The notes under the pieces: generated by a model
Seen by the model: only the letters and a program-made list of their open reading frames with translations
What the model was told of the DNA's origin: nothing
The model's database searches: none
From: Gammaproteobacteria bacterium
GTDB taxonomy: Bacteria > Pseudomonadota > Gammaproteobacteria > Chromatiales > Chromatiaceae
DNA: 6,944 nt
NCBI GenBank assembly: GCA_008080925.1
Contig: VMDJ01000108.1
Span: 1 to 6,944, forward strand
Direction of reading: 5' to 3'
In this document: piece after piece, positions 5,730 to 6,944 of the stretch
Numbering within the stretch: position 1 is the stretch's first letter
How the letters are laid out: each line of letters opens with the position of its first letter
Program-made: the position numbers and the translations under genes

Positions 5730-6686
5730 TTGCCAATATCTGATCGTCCATTGATTGCACTGAGTAGCTGTTTAGCGGGTGAGAAAGTGCGTTATGACAG
5801 CGCGCATAAACGTGATCGCTGGCTAATGAATGAATTTTCAGAGTATGTCGATTACGCAAGCTTCTGCCCAGAGGTCGGCATTGGCCTAACCATTCCACGA
5901 ACGCCAATTCGATTGGTGCATAAAGATGGCGATGTGCGCGTACTTGATGTGCGTGACCCTTCGATTGATGTGACGGATCGCCTACGTAATTTTGCCTTTG
6001 ATACCGTGCCAAAGCTGGAAGGGATGTCGGGTTATGTCTTTAAAAGTAAGTCGCCTAGCTGTGGCTTATTTAAAGTTAAGGCCTACATGGAGAATGGCCA
6101 CCCAAGTGATACGCCAGTACCGGGTGCCTATGCTGAAGTGCTTGCGCAAGAGTTGCCTGATCTTCCCATGGAAGAGGAAGGTCGTTTATGTGATGACATG
6201 CTGCGCGAGAATTTTGTTAATCGCGTCTTTGTTTATCACCGTTTGTTGAAGCTCAAAGATGAAGGGCTGAGTGCAAAAGCAATTGTTGCATTTCACTCGC
6301 GTCATAAGTACATGATCATGGCGCACTCGCAGGTCGCGTATCAGTCACTCGGACAAAAAGTTGCCAACCTCAAAGGCATTGATCTGGATGTGTTTTATCT
6401 CGAGTATCGTCGTGAACTCATGGCGGCGTTAACTCAACGTGTAAAGCGTCGTCAGCACGTCAATGTAATGCAGCATCTCACGGGTTATCTAAAAAAAGCC
6501 GTTGATAAGGATGACAAAAAAGAGATCCTAGAAGCTTTAGATGACTACAAGCGTGGTGATGTGCCTTTGGTCGTGCCCATGAAGTTGCTATCGCATTACT
6601 TCCGCTGCCATCCTGACCCTTACATTGGCGATCAGTATTACTTAAATCCTTATCCCTCTTCATTGAAGTTACGAAACAATGTCTGA
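5730..6686 (+). CDS. DUF523-DUF1722 two-domain protein (TudS-like/YbgA-like)
   Basis: Cytoplasmic protein of 318 aa made of two domains. The N-terminal part (about 5-155) is DUF523: SSCLAGEKVRYD with Cys14, FCPEVGIGL with Cys46, and SKSPSCGLFK with Cys111. These three conserved cysteines are in the positions expected to hold the [4Fe-4S] cluster of TudS, the thiouracil desulfidase of this family. The C-terminal part (about 188-310) is DUF1722, seen alone in E. coli YbgA: FHSRHKYMIMAHS, a basic helical region, and a PYP-containing end. The two-domain layout is a known one. The desulfidase activity of this fusion and the role of DUF1722 are not known to me; in other bacteria such genes often sit beside photolyase, but none is visible here. 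It starts with TTG behind a strong AAAGGGG site, and its last 8 bases overlap the next gene. Confidence 0.88.
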   Translation: MPISDRPLIALSSCLAGEKVRYDSAHKRDRWLMNEFSEYVDYASFCPEVGIGLTIPRTPIRLVHKDGDVRVLDVRDPSIDVTDRLRNFAFDTVPKLEGMSGYVFKSKSPSCGLFKVKAYMENGHPSDTPVPGAYAEVLAQELPDLPMEEEGRLCDDMLRENFVNRVFVYHRLLKLKDEGLSAKAIVAFHSRHKYMIMAHSQVAYQSLGQKVANLKGIDLDVFYLEYRRELMAALTQRVKRRQHVNVMQHLTGYLKKAVDKDDKKEILEALDDYKRGDVPLVVPMKLLSHYFRCHPDPYIGDQYYLNPYPSSLKLRNNV

Positions 6687-6944
6687 TAAACGTTTTGGCA
6701 TCATCGTAATTGGTGATGAGATATTGAACGGTCGTCGTAAAGACCGTCATTTCCAAGGGATTGGTGATCGCATTCGTATGCGCGGGTATGGCATCGCTTG
6801 GTTACGTATCTTGTCTGATGATCCTGCGTATCTTGAGGAAGAGTTGCGTCGTACCATGTCAGAAGATCGTCCTGTATTTTGCTGTGGTGGTATTGGCGCA
6901 ACACCGGATGATCACACGCGTGCTTGTGCAGCTAAAGCGGCTGG
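6679..6944 (+). CDS. MoaB/CinA-like molybdopterin-binding domain protein (3' partial)
   Basis: The first 88 codons of a gene that runs off the right edge. The N-terminus FGIIVIGDEILNGRRKD (GDEILNG at 12-18) and the glycine-rich CCGGIGATPDDHTR (68-81) are the two hallmarks of the MoCF/MoaB fold found in MoaB, Mog, MoeA and the N-terminal domain of CinA. The GGIGATPDDHTR form points to the short stand-alone CinA-related proteins annotated in proteobacteria as competence/damage-inducible protein A or molybdopterin-binding protein. Whether a CinA amidase domain follows cannot be seen. Binding of molybdopterin is inferred from the family, and the physiological role is unclear. The ATG lies inside the end of the upstream gene (8-nt overlap, ATGTCTGA), with only a poor upstream site, so it is probably translationally coupled to it. 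Confidence 0.85.
   Translation, partial: MSDKRFGIIVIGDEILNGRRKDRHFQGIGDRIRMRGYGIAWLRILSDDPAYLEEELRRTMSEDRPVFCCGGIGATPDDHTRACAAKAA

Noticed and set aside
6478..6904. Minus-strand open frames opposite the DUF1722 end and the CinA-like gene
   Set aside because: Both + strand genes have clear family motifs here; the antisense frames show low-complexity, His/Arg-rich products and no start signals.

Overview
The window looks like ordinary chromosome from a gammaproteobacterium. The dihydrolipoamide acetyltransferase and dihydrolipoamide dehydrogenase genes lie in the proteobacterial pdh order. The argininosuccinate synthase is the short (about 405 aa) type, very close to the Pseudomonas-type protein as I remember it. 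Ribosome binding sites are clear (AGGGG type), codon use is even across all genes, and base composition looks close to half GC by eye. I cannot name the genus. I see no mobile element, CRISPR array, tRNA or rRNA, and no sign of recent transfer. All seven genes are on the + strand.

Region 1 (1-3389) is the tail of a pyruvate dehydrogenase cluster. It holds the 3' part of aceF (E2; its 5' end lies outside the window), then lpd (E3) after a 102-nt gap, then an alpha/beta hydrolase whose ATG overlaps the lpd stop codon (TAATG). The hydrolase resembles the YbfF/ABHD11 family. This is notable because human ABHD11 is reported to protect a lipoylated E2 enzyme. A perfect 10-bp GC-rich inverted repeat followed by a T-rich run lies inside the first codons of the hydrolase gene and resembles an intrinsic terminator or attenuator.

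Region 2 (3390-5700) starts with a strong-looking promoter (perfect TATAAT framed by GC-rich inverted arms) driving argG (arginine biosynthesis). Seven bases after the argG stop begins a secreted metallo-beta-lactamase-fold hydrolase. The unit closes with a C(UUCG)G hairpin that probably acts as terminator.

Region 3 (5701-6944) holds a TTG-started gene for a two-domain DUF523-DUF1722 protein. The DUF523 part is related to the iron-sulfur thiouracil desulfidase TudS, and the DUF1722 part to E. coli YbgA. Its last 8 bases overlap the start of a MoaB/CinA-like molybdopterin-binding-domain gene, which runs off the right edge.

The housekeeping genes are secure. The most useful leads are the hydrolase coupled to lpd, the terminator-like element inside its coding sequence, and the DUF523-DUF1722/CinA-like overlapping pair. 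None of these can be called a new system from sequence alone.
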